Positions 16,931-25,775 of a stretch of DNA of 64,000 nt are shown here, piece after piece. Each line of letters starts with the position of its first letter. Position 1 is the first letter of the stretch. Origin of the DNA: Anaerolineales bacterium (GTDB taxonomy: Bacteria > Chloroflexota > Anaerolineae > 4572-78 > J111); assembly GCA_020634855.1 (NCBI GenBank), contig JACKAU010000004.1, positions 62,001-126,000 of the forward strand. The letters are read 5' to 3'. Below the pieces are notes generated by a model. It had not been told where the DNA came from. It saw nothing but the letters and a program-made list of their open reading frames with translations, and did not search any database. The position numbers and the translations under genes are program-made.

Positions 16931-18118
16931 TCACTCAACCGGGCTGGCTAGGGGAGCCGGACTATCGCTGGCAATCTGCTCTCCGGATTTAATATCGCTG
17001 GTTGATACCCCCTCATACAAAAAGCAGAAGATGCCGGGAATGACTTCTGGGGCAAATTGGGTAAAGTGAATGAGGATTCCGGCGGCGGCCACCGTTTCAG
17101 CAAAGTTGGCAGCCACGGGCAGGTCAGCAAAGGTTAGATCGAGCGTTAATTTAATGGCCGCCTGAACCAGCCCCACCCCACCCGGTGCAGCGGGCACGGT
17201 TAAGCCGAGAGCCATCACCGGCAGCATCAGCACCGGCGCTTGCCAGGGCACGGGTGTGCCAAAATCAAGCGCCATTAAAGCCAACCACATCGAAATGGGG
17301 ACGAAGATCCAGGTCAATATGTTATAAAAAGTCACCATCGCCAGTTGCCCCGGATTCTTAAGAACTTCCAAACCACTGCCGAAACCGTCAAGCACACCTA
17401 TGACCTTTTCGGCGAAGTTATGGGGGAGAAACTTGTTGACCAGGGCATCGACCCAGTGGCGTTTGGTCATAAAAACCACCAATCCCACAATGATGCCGAC
17501 GTAAAAAATCCCTCCTAAAATCCCCACCGTTTGCAGTTGTTGATCGCGGACACCCCAAACAATCACGCCGAGCAGCACCAGCAGGATGGTCATGCCGTCG
17601 AAAATGCGTTCCACGACCAATGTGGCGAACACCCCGGTCTTAGAGAGACCGGTCGACCGCCCCAGAACATAGGCCCGTAAAAACTCACCGGCCCGGGCCG
17701 GCAGCACGGTGTTACCCGTAATGCCAATCAGCAGGGCGCGCCAGGCCGGCCAGAAGGCAACATCGCCCATCGGTTTGAGCAGCCACTGCCAGCGCTTTGT
17801 GCGAAAAAAGATGTGAATAAACATGACGGCCATCGACAGCAGCAACAGCCAATAATTGGCATTGATGATGGCCTGCGCTACCTCGGCCAGATTGATCTCA
17901 GCAAAGACAAAGTCCAGGAAAAATAAACTAATCCCGATATTGATGCTCAGATTTTGCCAGCGCGCCGGCAGCCGATTAATCAGACTCAGTAAACCCAATA
18001 CCCCAAAACTGACAGCGTAGATGGGGTAAATAAGGTGACCCAGTTGAATATATTTGTAGGCAAAAACGCCTGCAATCACTAAAATAAACAGGCCGCGCCA
18101 TAGATTTGCTCGTTTCAT
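16931..18118 (-). CDS. Lysylphosphatidylglycerol synthase TM-like (UPF0104) flippase
   Basis: 395 aa with about ten membrane segments. LPARAGEFLRAYVLGR followed by VERIFDG is the hallmark of the LPG_synthase_TM/UPF0104 family. PAAPGGVGLVQAA near residue 320 is the second conserved block. Members are membrane proteins linked to lipid or glycolipid handling; there is no aminoacyl-transferase domain here, so it does not by itself make lysyl-PG. An AAAGGG site lies 4 nt before ATG 18118. Upstream (18262-18275) lies a 14-nt palindrome, TTGAGTTAACTCAA, which could be an operator. Confidence 0.85.
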   Translation of the reverse strand: MKRANLWRGLFILVIAGVFAYKYIQLGHLIYPIYAVSFGVLGLLSLINRLPARWQNLSINIGISLFFLDFVFAEINLAEVAQAIINANYWLLLLSMAVMFIHIFFRTKRWQWLLKPMGDVAFWPAWRALLIGITGNTVLPARAGEFLRAYVLGRSTGLSKTGVFATLVVERIFDGMTILLVLLGVIVWGVRDQQLQTVGILGGIFYVGIIVGLVVFMTKRHWVDALVNKFLPHNFAEKVIGVLDGFGSGLEVLKNPGQLAMVTFYNILTWIFVPISMWLALMALDFGTPVPWQAPVLMLPVMALGLTVPAAPGGVGLVQAAIKLTLDLTFADLPVAANFAETVAAAGILIHFTQFAPEVIPGIFCFLYEGVSTSDIKSGEQIASDSPAPLASPVE

Positions 18119-18261
18119 AAGCCCTTTATTAAAGATAACTTTTCAATTCACGGTCAATTTAGCATAGATCAATGGGAACAAAATGTGAAGATTGTTAGGA
18201 GCCAGTTAGAGTTCGTATCAAATTATAAGCTTAAATACCTTAAAGCTGGAAACCTTTGAGA

Positions 18262-18275
18262 TTGAGTTAACTCAA
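18262..18275. promoter_or_regulatory. Palindrome, possible operator
   Basis: TTGAGTTAACTCAA is a perfect 14-nt palindrome, nested inside weaker TTGAGAT/ATCTCAA arms. It lies 144 bp upstream of the flippase start and downstream of the PHP gene. A role as operator is a guess from symmetry and position. Confidence 0.35.
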
Positions 18276-18388
18276 GTATAACTGATCTCAACCTTTTGCC
18301 CAAATCAAAAACTGGCACGCACAAATGTTTCAGATGGTTCAGTGATATTATCAAAACTGCATTTAGTCTGTTTAAGATGATTATGAGG

Positions 18389-19147
18389 TTACTGCTCGAG
18401 ATGAGGCAATGCTTGCTTGGAGGGATAATTAAACCGGTGTTCGACCAGCACCGGCAGCTTGCGCACCATACTTCTGAATTTCCAGGTCGTACCGCCCGGT
18501 CGAACCGTATTGGTCTCGATGGCCCGACGCAAATCGGAGTCAGTATGGCCGGGGAACCAGGTAAAGGCCTGGCCGGCCGTGTAGGGGATGTGCGAATCGC
18601 TGCCGCCGAGAGCGGGCAGCCGCTGCCCCCAGCGATTAACCAGACTGGTGATGACGTTGAACGGGATACTTAAAGGGCACCCATGCCGCACCTCAACCGC
18701 ATCAAATGGCAGATGTAAAATGGCTGTTTTTACACTTTCCATTTCCCACCCCCAAAAAAAGGGGTGGACCGCCACCGCCAACCCGCCTTGGGCATGAATA
18801 GCCTCGATTGCCTCCCGCGCTGTTGGATATTTTGGCAACGTTTTATTCAAAAATAACCCAACCACATCTCCTTCGCCGGTGGTAACTTCCTGGCCGATGA
18901 TCACTTCGAGCCGGGGATAATGGCGGCGGGCATAATCCTGGGCCACGAACGCCCCTTCAGCCGTATCGTGGTCGGTGATCGCAATCACATCCAAGGAGCT
19001 GTTCCCGGCGATGACATCGATCGTCTTCGACGGCGAAAAGTAGCCGTCGCTGTAGGTCGTGTGAAGATGCAAATCGGCTTTACCCCACGGCGCGAGCGAC
19101 TCCCGCCGGGTAGAGCAAGCGGTATGACGGTTATGTTCGGATTGCAT
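18389..19147 (-). CDS. PHP-domain metal-dependent phosphoesterase
   Basis: 252 aa from ATG 19147, which has GAGGGG 5 nt upstream; an ATG at 19159 lies before that site and is less likely. PHP motifs are clear: KADLHLHTTYSDG (HxH), ITDHDT, a later VHPFF, and GGSDSH near the end. They build a trinuclear metal site. Stand-alone PHP proteins of this type hydrolyse nucleotides or phosphorylated metabolites (YciV/TrpH-like). It precedes the UPF0104 gene in the same direction, separated by about 270 bp. The specific substrate is unknown. Confidence 0.88.
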   Translation of the reverse strand: MQSEHNRHTACSTRRESLAPWGKADLHLHTTYSDGYFSPSKTIDVIAGNSSLDVIAITDHDTAEGAFVAQDYARRHYPRLEVIIGQEVTTGEGDVVGLFLNKTLPKYPTAREAIEAIHAQGGLAVAVHPFFWGWEMESVKTAILHLPFDAVEVRHGCPLSIPFNVITSLVNRWGQRLPALGGSDSHIPYTAGQAFTWFPGHTDSDLRRAIETNTVRPGGTTWKFRSMVRKLPVLVEHRFNYPSKQALPHLEQ

Positions 19148-19314
19148 GGTTCCCCTCATTAAACTCCCCTAACTCTACAAACTCCAAAAACTCTATAACT
19201 TAAAATCACCGTCGCAAGCCTAACATGGGGCATTTAAGCGAAGTTTAAGCCCGTTTTAATAACCGGTTAAATTCAGGTAAAGTCTGGTTTAAGGACTCAG
19301 AACAGGAAATTGCT

Positions 19315-19343
19315 TAGAATTACGATTAAAATCATGCTATAAT
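19315..19343 (+). promoter_or_regulatory. Possible promoter for the DUF2207 gene
   Basis: A perfect TATAAT at 19338-19343 has a weak -35 (TAGAAT) 17 nt upstream. Its transcript would contain the Y-shaped repeat at 19389-19436 in its leader before the GTG start at 19482. Confidence 0.45.
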
Positions 19344-19388
19344 ATTTTGGATGAATTCAGAATGGCAGACTCAGTACATCCGAATTCT

Positions 19389-19436
19389 GGAGCAACAAAG
19401 TGCTGCTTTGTCGGTCAAAGTAAACTTTGACGCTCC
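19389..19436 (+). repeat. Y-shaped repeat element, copy 1
   Basis: Outer arms GGAGC and GCTCC enclose two internal hairpins: ACAAAG/CTTTGT, then GTCAAAGT/ACTTTGAC. Related copies lie at 42599-42655 and, inverted, at 61705-61762. All are intergenic and of similar length. Here it lies in the leader of the DUF2207 gene. Confidence 0.75.
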
Positions 19437-19481
19437 TTACCTGTCCAAGATTGAATCTTCTGAGACTACGGAGTCAAACAC

Positions 19482-21416
19482 GTGACACACTTATCAAAAA
19501 AACAAATTGGGCTGGGACTGCTCCTGACCTTGCTCCTGCTTCTGGGTACGCTTACATCGGTGCTGGCCCAAGACAAAACCCTTTTCTGGCAGCGGTACGA
19601 TGTCGACATAGACGTCCAGACCAACGGTGATATGCTGATCGAGGAGACGCAGCAGATCGATTTCACCAGCGGTAGCTTTCACTTTGGCTTTGCCGCGATC
19701 CCGCTCGATCGGGTCGAGCGGATCACCGACATCCAGGTGTCGGAGGTCATCAACGGTAGCGAGCGCCCCTATACGCCCAATTCTTCCAGCGAGTACGGCT
19801 TCACCACCACCCGCAACGAGGGCAACTTGGAGATCACCTGGTATTTCCCGCCTACCCAAAATAGCGAGCATACCTACATTTTACGTTACCGAGTCATCGG
19901 CGGGCTGCGCATCTACGAGGGCGGCGATCAGGTGTGGTGGAAGGCCATCCCCGCCGACCACAACTTTCCCATCGAGAGCGCCACAGTGACCGTGATGCCG
20001 CCCCAGACTTTTCCTAAAAGCGATCTGGTGGTCAACAGCTACGGCGCGCCGCTCAGCGGCGATCCAGCTTACACCGATCGCGGCGCGGTGGTGTTTAACG
20101 CCCAAAATATCCCCGCCGGCCAGGAGTTGGAGGTTCGCGTCCAGTTTCCGCACGGCGTGGTGCAGGCCGAGCCGCCCAGTTGGCAGGCGGCCGATGATCA
20201 GGTGCGGACTTGGGGGCCGGTGATTGGGGTTGGGTCCGGGGTGCTAGGACTAATGCTGCTGATCGGCGGACCGATGGCCGTCTACTTGCTCTGGCGCAGC
20301 CGAGGTCGTGACGACGCCATTGCCGCCGTGCCGGAGTACCTGTCGGAACCGCCCAGCGATTTGCCGGCGGGCATCGTCGGCACGCTGATCGATGAGCATG
20401 CCGATGTCAAAGATATCATCGCCAGCATCCTCGATTTGGCCGAACGGGGCGCACTGCGGATGGAAGAACAGAAAAAAGAAACCAAAATGGGCTTGGGCGT
20501 CAGCCGGGAATTTATTTTTCACCTGGAAGATGCCGGTCAGGCCCAGTATCCGCATGAGGAGCGGCTGCTCAAACGTATTTTTGGCAGTAACTTGAAGAAA
20601 CAAGAGCGCAAGTTGCGCGATTTGCAGAACAAATTCTACACGGCCATCCCCGAAATCCAGCAAATGCTGTACAAAGAAGTCGCCGACCGAGGCTACTTTT
20701 ATCACAACCCGGATAGTGTACGCTCTCGCTGGCGCGGTCTGGCCATGTTTGGTTTGATTGTCGCCGCCGGCTCGGCCGTATGTCTGGTGGTGCTGCTGGG
20801 CGAGTACTCGTGGGCTGTGGCCTGTCCAGGGTTGGCATTGATGGCCAGCGCCCTCACCTTGATTTCCGTCAGCCAGCATATGCCACGTAAAACGGCCCAG
20901 GGCGCCGAAGAGGCGGCGAAATGGCTGGCTTTTAAAAAATATCTACAAAACATTGAACAGTATGGCGATTTAGAACACATTAAGGGCAAATTTGAACAAT
21001 ATTTGCCTTACGCCACCGCCTTTGGCTTGGAACAGCGCCTGATCAAGCAGTTTTCGGCTGTCAACGCGCCAGCGCCAACCTGGTGGGGGCCGGTCCTGCC
21101 CTATCCTTACTACGGGGGCTACTATGGCCCGCATGTTGGCAGCGGCTCGCCCGGCTCTGCCGGCGGCCCGCCTGGCCCGTTGGCCGGCGACGGCAGCGGG
21201 ATGCCGTCGCTGTCGGGTATGAGTGAAGGGCTGGGAACCTCGCTGGCCAGTATGAGCGATGGGTTAGGCACCTTGCTCAGTTCTGCCGGCAGTACCCTGA
21301 CCAGTCAACCGGCGCCTGAACCGTCATCAGGCGGCGGATTTAGCGGCGGCGGGTTTAGCGGCGGCGGCAGCTTTGGCGGCGGTGGGGGCGGCGGCGGATC
21401 ACGCGGCTTCGGTTAA
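19482..21416 (+). CDS. DUF2207 membrane protein with Gly-rich tail
   Basis: 644 aa from GTG 19482, with CGGAG about 9 nt upstream. It has a signal peptide (residues 7-29, ending VLAQD), an extracytoplasmic beta-rich DUF2207 domain to about residue 235, and a TM at about 245-270. A cytoplasmic helical region follows (LDLAERGALRMEE type), then two further TMs at about 410-460. The C-terminal tail ends in an (SGGGF)n Gly/Ser-rich stretch. DUF2207 proteins are widespread and uncharacterised. The next gene, also membrane plus winged helix plus zinc ribbon, is 53 nt downstream and likely functions with it. Confidence 0.88.
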   Translation: MTHLSKKQIGLGLLLTLLLLLGTLTSVLAQDKTLFWQRYDVDIDVQTNGDMLIEETQQIDFTSGSFHFGFAAIPLDRVERITDIQVSEVINGSERPYTPNSSSEYGFTTTRNEGNLEITWYFPPTQNSEHTYILRYRVIGGLRIYEGGDQVWWKAIPADHNFPIESATVTVMPPQTFPKSDLVVNSYGAPLSGDPAYTDRGAVVFNAQNIPAGQELEVRVQFPHGVVQAEPPSWQAADDQVRTWGPVIGVGSGVLGLMLLIGGPMAVYLLWRSRGRDDAIAAVPEYLSEPPSDLPAGIVGTLIDEHADVKDIIASILDLAERGALRMEEQKKETKMGLGVSREFIFHLEDAGQAQYPHEERLLKRIFGSNLKKQERKLRDLQNKFYTAIPEIQQMLYKEVADRGYFYHNPDSVRSRWRGLAMFGLIVAAGSAVCLVVLLGEYSWAVACPGLALMASALTLISVSQHMPRKTAQGAEEAAKWLAFKKYLQNIEQYGDLEHIKGKFEQYLPYATAFGLEQRLIKQFSAVNAPAPTWWGPVLPYPYYGGYYGPHVGSGSPGSAGGPPGPLAGDGSGMPSLSGMSEGLGTSLASMSDGLGTLLSSAGSTLTSQPAPEPSSGGGFSGGGFSGGGSFGGGGGGGGSRGFG

Positions 21417-21469
21417 ACCGACCAACAACAGACTAGCAATATTAACAAATTTCCAACTGAGACAAATTT

Positions 21470-21991
21470 ATGAGTCAAAATAGTAAAACGATAGGCATAA
21501 TCTTGATCGTGGTCGGCATTATTGTCTTTGCCGGCTGCGCGGCCATTTCCGTTTTTTCGACGGCAGGCGCGGAGCAAGGCACCACCAGTGGGGCAATCCT
21601 GGGTATCGTGTTGTCCCTATTTGTAGCCCTGGTGCCGATCGGCGGCGGCATCTTTCTGCTGATGCGCAGCCGCAGCGAGGCGACCCAGCAAGCCGACTCG
21701 ACCCGGCTGCGCAAAATTTTGGACGTGATCAAAACCCGGGGCCAAGTCGATATCAGCGATCTGGTCTTCGAACTCAACACCACGACCGACCAGGTTCGCA
21801 GCGATCTTTACCGGATGGTTGGGATGGGGGTCTTTAGCGGCTATGTCAACTGGGATAAGGGCGTCATCTACTCCCAAGAAGCCTCGCAATTGCGGGATCG
21901 AACCACCTGCCCCAACTGCGGCGGCCAACTGGAGTTAGGTGGGAAAGGGGTCATCACCTGTCCTTACTGTGGCACCGATATTTTTCTGTAG
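21470..21991 (+). CDS. Two-TM protein with winged-helix and zinc-ribbon domains
   Basis: 173 aa. Two hydrophobic segments (residues 8-30 and 42-66) are followed by a predicted winged-helix/PCI-like region (ADSTRLRKILDVIKTRGQVDISDLVFEL). The C-terminal zinc ribbon has CPNCGG and CPYCG spaced about 18 residues apart. The soluble part should face the cytoplasm. The family is unnamed to me. Position right after the DUF2207 gene, on the same strand, suggests an operon pair. The ribosome site is weak (GAGAC). Confidence 0.7.
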   Translation: MSQNSKTIGIILIVVGIIVFAGCAAISVFSTAGAEQGTTSGAILGIVLSLFVALVPIGGGIFLLMRSRSEATQQADSTRLRKILDVIKTRGQVDISDLVFELNTTTDQVRSDLYRMVGMGVFSGYVNWDKGVIYSQEASQLRDRTTCPNCGGQLELGGKGVITCPYCGTDIFL

Positions 21992-22015
21992 AACTCGATC
22001 TGAACAAGGTGAACC

Positions 22016-22627
22016 GTGAAAGATCCCCATTTCAAGAAAATTTACAATAAACAGGTTCTGAAAAAACTGGCTAAACGGTACGGACCGGTGCTTTACCACC
22101 ACGTGGAAATGTCGATTTCTACGGAAGTGATGTTGAACGTAGTGAAAAAAATGGATAAGAAAAATCCTCGGCGAGGCGAGGCGGTGATAGTCATTCCCAA
22201 TTCGGCCGGCCAGGTCTGGCTGCACACCAAATCATTTTATCCGACGGGGGTTTATCGCTTGATGACCGGCGGCCTCGATCCGGGTGAGGACGCCGTGCAG
22301 GCGCTTAAGCGAGAAGCGTTAGAGGAAACCGGCTTTACCACTGAGATCGACCGCTGTCTGGCCGTCGTTACTTATAATCTAGCCAACGGCGTGGGGCGAT
22401 ACCCCTTTGTTTCGTTTGTTTTTCTGACGAAACCGGTTGAGGGAATCCCATCGCCAATTGATAACAGCGAAACGATTGACGATTTTAAAGCCGTGCCGGT
22501 TGAGGAGTTAGTTGAGACAGCGCGACAACTACGCCGGCTTGATGGCGATTTTGCCGATTGGGGTTGCTTCCGAGCCGTAACCCACGAGTTAGCGGCCCAA
22601 GCCTTACACCTAGATCAAAAAGGATAA
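22016..22627 (+). CDS. NUDIX hydrolase
   Basis: 203 aa from GTG 22016 with AAGGTG 4 nt upstream. The NUDIX box is complete: GGLDPGE, seven residues, then REALEETGF. This fits the GX5EX7REUXEEXGU consensus and gives a Mg-dependent pyrophosphohydrolase for nucleotide-linked substrates. An unusual N-terminal helical extension (residues 1-50, Lys-rich) precedes the domain. Its last 18 nt overlap, antisense, the end of the small membrane gene at 22610. The substrate is unknown. Confidence 0.88.
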   Translation: MKDPHFKKIYNKQVLKKLAKRYGPVLYHHVEMSISTEVMLNVVKKMDKKNPRRGEAVIVIPNSAGQVWLHTKSFYPTGVYRLMTGGLDPGEDAVQALKREALEETGFTTEIDRCLAVVTYNLANGVGRYPFVSFVFLTKPVEGIPSPIDNSETIDDFKAVPVEELVETARQLRRLDGDFADWGCFRAVTHELAAQALHLDQKG

Positions 22628-22882
22628 GCCGATCATCACCGCAAACATAAGCGCCGTGACAAGGAAGATTTGTCGTAGTTCGGCATAGACGTAGTAATAA
22701 TCTTTGGCAAAGTCAACCGTGTTATTACGCGGAGCCGGCGCCGATGTAGCCGGGGCGGCGGCAACCGGCGCAGAGACATTCTCTGCCGGAACGGGCGCTT
22801 TAGGAGCCGATGAAACGGGAACCTGGCTGGATTTCTCACTTTGCTGTCGTCTGTCTCGACGCGATCTTTTCGATTTAGCCAT
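22610..22882 (-). CDS. Small tail-anchored membrane protein, 90 aa
   Basis: A basic N-terminus (KSKRSRRDRRQQ) is followed by a Pro/Ala-rich linker. The C-terminus is DFAKDYYYVYAELRQIF then a single TM ending LSFLI at the very end. The layout is a tail-anchored, cytoplasm-facing protein, and the Ala/Pro linker shows coding-type composition. It overlaps the convergent NUDIX stop by 18 nt. It lies downstream of the sortase gene in the same direction (91 nt), so may be co-transcribed. The function is unknown. Confidence 0.65.
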   Translation of the reverse strand: MAKSKRSRRDRRQQSEKSSQVPVSSAPKAPVPAENVSAPVAAAPATSAPAPRNNTVDFAKDYYYVYAELRQIFLVTALMFAVMIGLSFLI

Positions 22883-22973
22883 TTTATATCTACCAAATTA
22901 AAACTCACCGATAATCCTTCCGGTGAGTTAATATTTCAAACCAATATTCTCTAAAATTATAGCAGTTGATCGG

Positions 22974-23957
22974 CTATTCGGCTAATTCGCCGATGACAAC
23001 CAAGCGGTGGGTATCGATCAGGTAGGGGTAGCAAGTTTGGAGAGTGGAGACCGGCTCAGTGGTGGGCAGCATCACTTCAACCTCGGTTGGATCGATGATG
23101 CGCCGCTCTTTGACGACATAGTGAAACGCTTCCTCGCCGGAATAGATGTAATACGTATCGCCCACCTCTAAATCTTCCAGGTAGCGGAAAATTTCGCCGT
23201 AGATATCGTTGTGAGCCGCCAGATACAGGTTGCCGCGTTCGCCGGGATTGGCGCTGCCAGACAAATGGCCGACACCCTTCTTCAAATCGTCCCAGCCGAC
23301 TCCATTGACGATGGGCGCATCGACGTTGATTTTAGGAATGACGATCCGGGTCGGCGGGTTGACGTCCGGCGAGACCTCAATCGATCCCAATGATGTCGAA
23401 GCTGATGACGTTGGCTGGATCCATTGTTGCAGATGCAGCGGCACATCGGGCATAGCCCCGCCGGGGGCAGTCGGAGGCGTGTGCCCGCCGGGTAAGCGGG
23501 CCAGGGCAATGGGCGGTGGTGAGGTGGGCGTGGGCGCAGCTTGTTGGGCAACCACATTCTGCTGGGCCAGCGAAACCTCGTTATTTAACTCCCGCAGATT
23601 AAAGTAAGAAGCCAGCAGGACTCCGATTAGACCGGCAACAGCCACAACCTCCAAACCCAGCAGCACCATATTCATCACTTTTTTGGGTTTAGGCTGTTCA
23701 ATACGAGCCGGTTGCGGCTCGTCAGAGGTGGGGGTGGCCGAAAGGGGCTTAATCGGCGACTTAACCGTTGGCGGAGGGGGAACAGGAGCCGTCAGCTTAT
23801 CCAAGGCCGTATTAATGCCATTGAGCGCCTGGTTCGGCGTATACCCAGCTTTCGAGAGGCGCTCAAAGCGCTCCAGCCGGGCTTGCCGCCGTTTGATCAG
23901 CAGCATTTTTTCCAGCTCTTCAACACTGAGGTCTTCAGGTTTTCGTTTTCCAAACAT
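22974..23957 (-). CDS. Sortase family transpeptidase
   Basis: 327 aa with an AGGA site before ATG 23957. Residues 1-90 are cytoplasmic, with a helical SVEELEKMLLIKRRQARLERFERL segment. One TM spans about 95-118, a Thr/Pro linker follows, and the sortase domain runs from about 200 to the end. The catalytic triad is visible: His249 (AAHND), Cys309 (TLQTC) and Arg318 (DTHRL). It should cleave sorting signals of exported proteins and attach them to an amine. No LPxTG-type substrate was recognised in the window. The internal TM and long N-terminal tail are unusual compared with minimal sortases. Confidence 0.9.
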   Translation of the reverse strand: MFGKRKPEDLSVEELEKMLLIKRRQARLERFERLSKAGYTPNQALNGINTALDKLTAPVPPPPTVKSPIKPLSATPTSDEPQPARIEQPKPKKVMNMVLLGLEVVAVAGLIGVLLASYFNLRELNNEVSLAQQNVVAQQAAPTPTSPPPIALARLPGGHTPPTAPGGAMPDVPLHLQQWIQPTSSASTSLGSIEVSPDVNPPTRIVIPKINVDAPIVNGVGWDDLKKGVGHLSGSANPGERGNLYLAAHNDIYGEIFRYLEDLEVGDTYYIYSGEEAFHYVVKERRIIDPTEVEVMLPTTEPVSTLQTCYPYLIDTHRLVVIGELAE

Positions 23958-24013
23958 GGAACGAGTCCTATCAAATTACCGGCAAGGTTTTTACATAAAA
24001 ATATGACATAATA

Positions 24014-24042
24014 ATTGTAAGACCGGGACGTTTTTTTGTCAA
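24014..24042 (-). promoter_or_regulatory. Strong sigma-70-type promoter for sortase
   Basis: On the minus strand, a perfect TTGACA, a 17-nt spacer and TACAAT lie about 57 nt upstream of the sortase ATG. Confidence 0.75.
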
Positions 24043-24167
24043 GTCAAGCGAAAAATGAGAAGTCAAATACTATATATAGGGGGTTAAGATTGGGAAACTA
24101 CTATATTTAGGAGATCGGTTTTTTAAGGCTAAGATAAAGTCAATGAAAATATCTGATGAACTGTCGA

Positions 24168-25775
24168 TTACCTGGGCAAAAATCGTCGAAATAATCGGGC
24201 CAGCAGGTGGAGGTCGGGCATTTTAAGCAGAATGGCGGCCAGGAGATAAATGCCGCCGCCCAAGGCAATTATCAGGCCAAGTCCGATTGCCTGGGAGATA
24301 AAATTTATCGGCGGCAGCCATTGCTCCACCAGCGGCCGGGCCAACCACAAACCGAGGCCCATCGCCCCGGCTCCGGCAATGGCTTTGAAGACCGTTGGCC
24401 CCAGTCCTCGACCCCGGAGCGTCGCCAGCCGGTTAACCAGCCACAGCATGACCAGAGCGTGGCCGGTCAGTTGGACGCTGTTGGCAATGACTAAATCGGT
24501 CATTCGCAGCGGACGAAAGAGCGCCGGCAGCAGGGCCGCGACCAGGTAAAACCCCACCGCCAGCAGGCCAACCAGGGCCGGTGTAAGGGTATTTTGGCGG
24601 GCGTAGTAGGCAAAAATCAGGGGCTGATCGATGGCGGCAAAGGTTAACCCTAACAGATATAAACGTAGCGCTAGAGCCGTTTGCTGGGTATCAAATGGGG
24701 TGAACTGGCCCCGTTGAAACAGCATAGCGACGACCGGTTCGGCCAGAATAAAAAGCGCGACGGTAGCCGGAATGATCAGTGTCAGCACCAGCCGCAAACC
24801 GGTGGCCAGCATATCCATAAAATCGTCCAGCCGGGTGGGGGTCTCCAACGCGGCCACAGCCAACCGGGAAAGGGTCGGCAAGATAGCCAGCGATATCGCG
24901 GCGGAGATCAACCCCAGTGGAAATTGGATAATGGTTGTGGCGTACTGCATCCAGGCGATGCTCTGCGGGCCGGTGCGGGAGGCCAGGTTGCGGTCCAGCG
25001 CGATAGCGAACTGGCTAACCATCAGCCCTAAAAGAATAGGTAGACATAGTTGGCCAATTTTACGCAGCGCGGGGTGGTGGAGGTCAATCACAAACCGCAG
25101 CCGGGCATCACGCAGGCCAGGCAGTTGCAAGGCGACCTGAGCCGCAGCCCCAAACAGCAGCCCGTAGGCCAGCGCCTCGATGCCCCAGCCCCAGATATTG
25201 ACGCCCACTAACGCCACGATCACGATCGAAGCGTTAAAGGTGGCTGCGGTGAACGCGGGCAGGGTGAACCGCTTGAGGGCGTACAACAAACCGGTGATAA
25301 TGCCCGACAGGCTCAGGAAAAGGACGGCGGGAGTGGTCAGCCGCATCAGGTACGTGGTGAGCGCTAAGAGTTCGGCGTCAAAACCGCCGGCCATCAACAC
25401 CGCCACTTGAGGCGCGGCCAATTCGATAATCAGGACGATGACGCTCACCACCAGCACCGTCAGGCTGAGGATAAGGCTGGCTAACTGCCATAAAGCCGTT
25501 CGGTCGCGCTCAGCTTGTTCGGAGAAAACCGGCACCAGCGCACTGCTGACCATCCCCCCCACCAGCAAGTCATACAACATAATTGGGATGGTCTGCGCCA
25601 CCCGAAAGGCCGAAACTGGTCCGGTAGCGCCAAATAGTAGAGCAATAACCGTTTCTCGTACCAGCCCTAGAATCCGGCTGGCGACGTTGCCGGCTGCAAT
25701 TAATGAAGCCGCGCGGACCAGGCCGGCGGCTTCGCTGGAGGGGGCTTGTTGAGAAACAGACAAATCCTTAGTCAC
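24168..25775 (-). CDS. murJ: Lipid II flippase MurJ (MviN family)
   Basis: 535 aa with 14 or so membrane segments. The N-terminal GNVASRILGLVRETVIALLFG matches the MurJ signature with its conserved Arg residues, and FRVAQTIPIMLYDLLVGG follows. It flips lipid-linked peptidoglycan precursor across the inner membrane. The GTG start at 25775 follows the stop codon of the dnaJ-like gene with no spacing, so translation is probably coupled. The C-terminal half is Leu/Ala-rich and shows the weaker conservation usual for the family. Confidence 0.93.
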   Translation of the reverse strand: MTKDLSVSQQAPSSEAAGLVRAASLIAAGNVASRILGLVRETVIALLFGATGPVSAFRVAQTIPIMLYDLLVGGMVSSALVPVFSEQAERDRTALWQLASLILSLTVLVVSVIVLIIELAAPQVAVLMAGGFDAELLALTTYLMRLTTPAVLFLSLSGIITGLLYALKRFTLPAFTAATFNASIVIVALVGVNIWGWGIEALAYGLLFGAAAQVALQLPGLRDARLRFVIDLHHPALRKIGQLCLPILLGLMVSQFAIALDRNLASRTGPQSIAWMQYATTIIQFPLGLISAAISLAILPTLSRLAVAALETPTRLDDFMDMLATGLRLVLTLIIPATVALFILAEPVVAMLFQRGQFTPFDTQQTALALRLYLLGLTFAAIDQPLIFAYYARQNTLTPALVGLLAVGFYLVAALLPALFRPLRMTDLVIANSVQLTGHALVMLWLVNRLATLRGRGLGPTVFKAIAGAGAMGLGLWLARPLVEQWLPPINFISQAIGLGLIIALGGGIYLLAAILLKMPDLHLLARLFRRFLPR

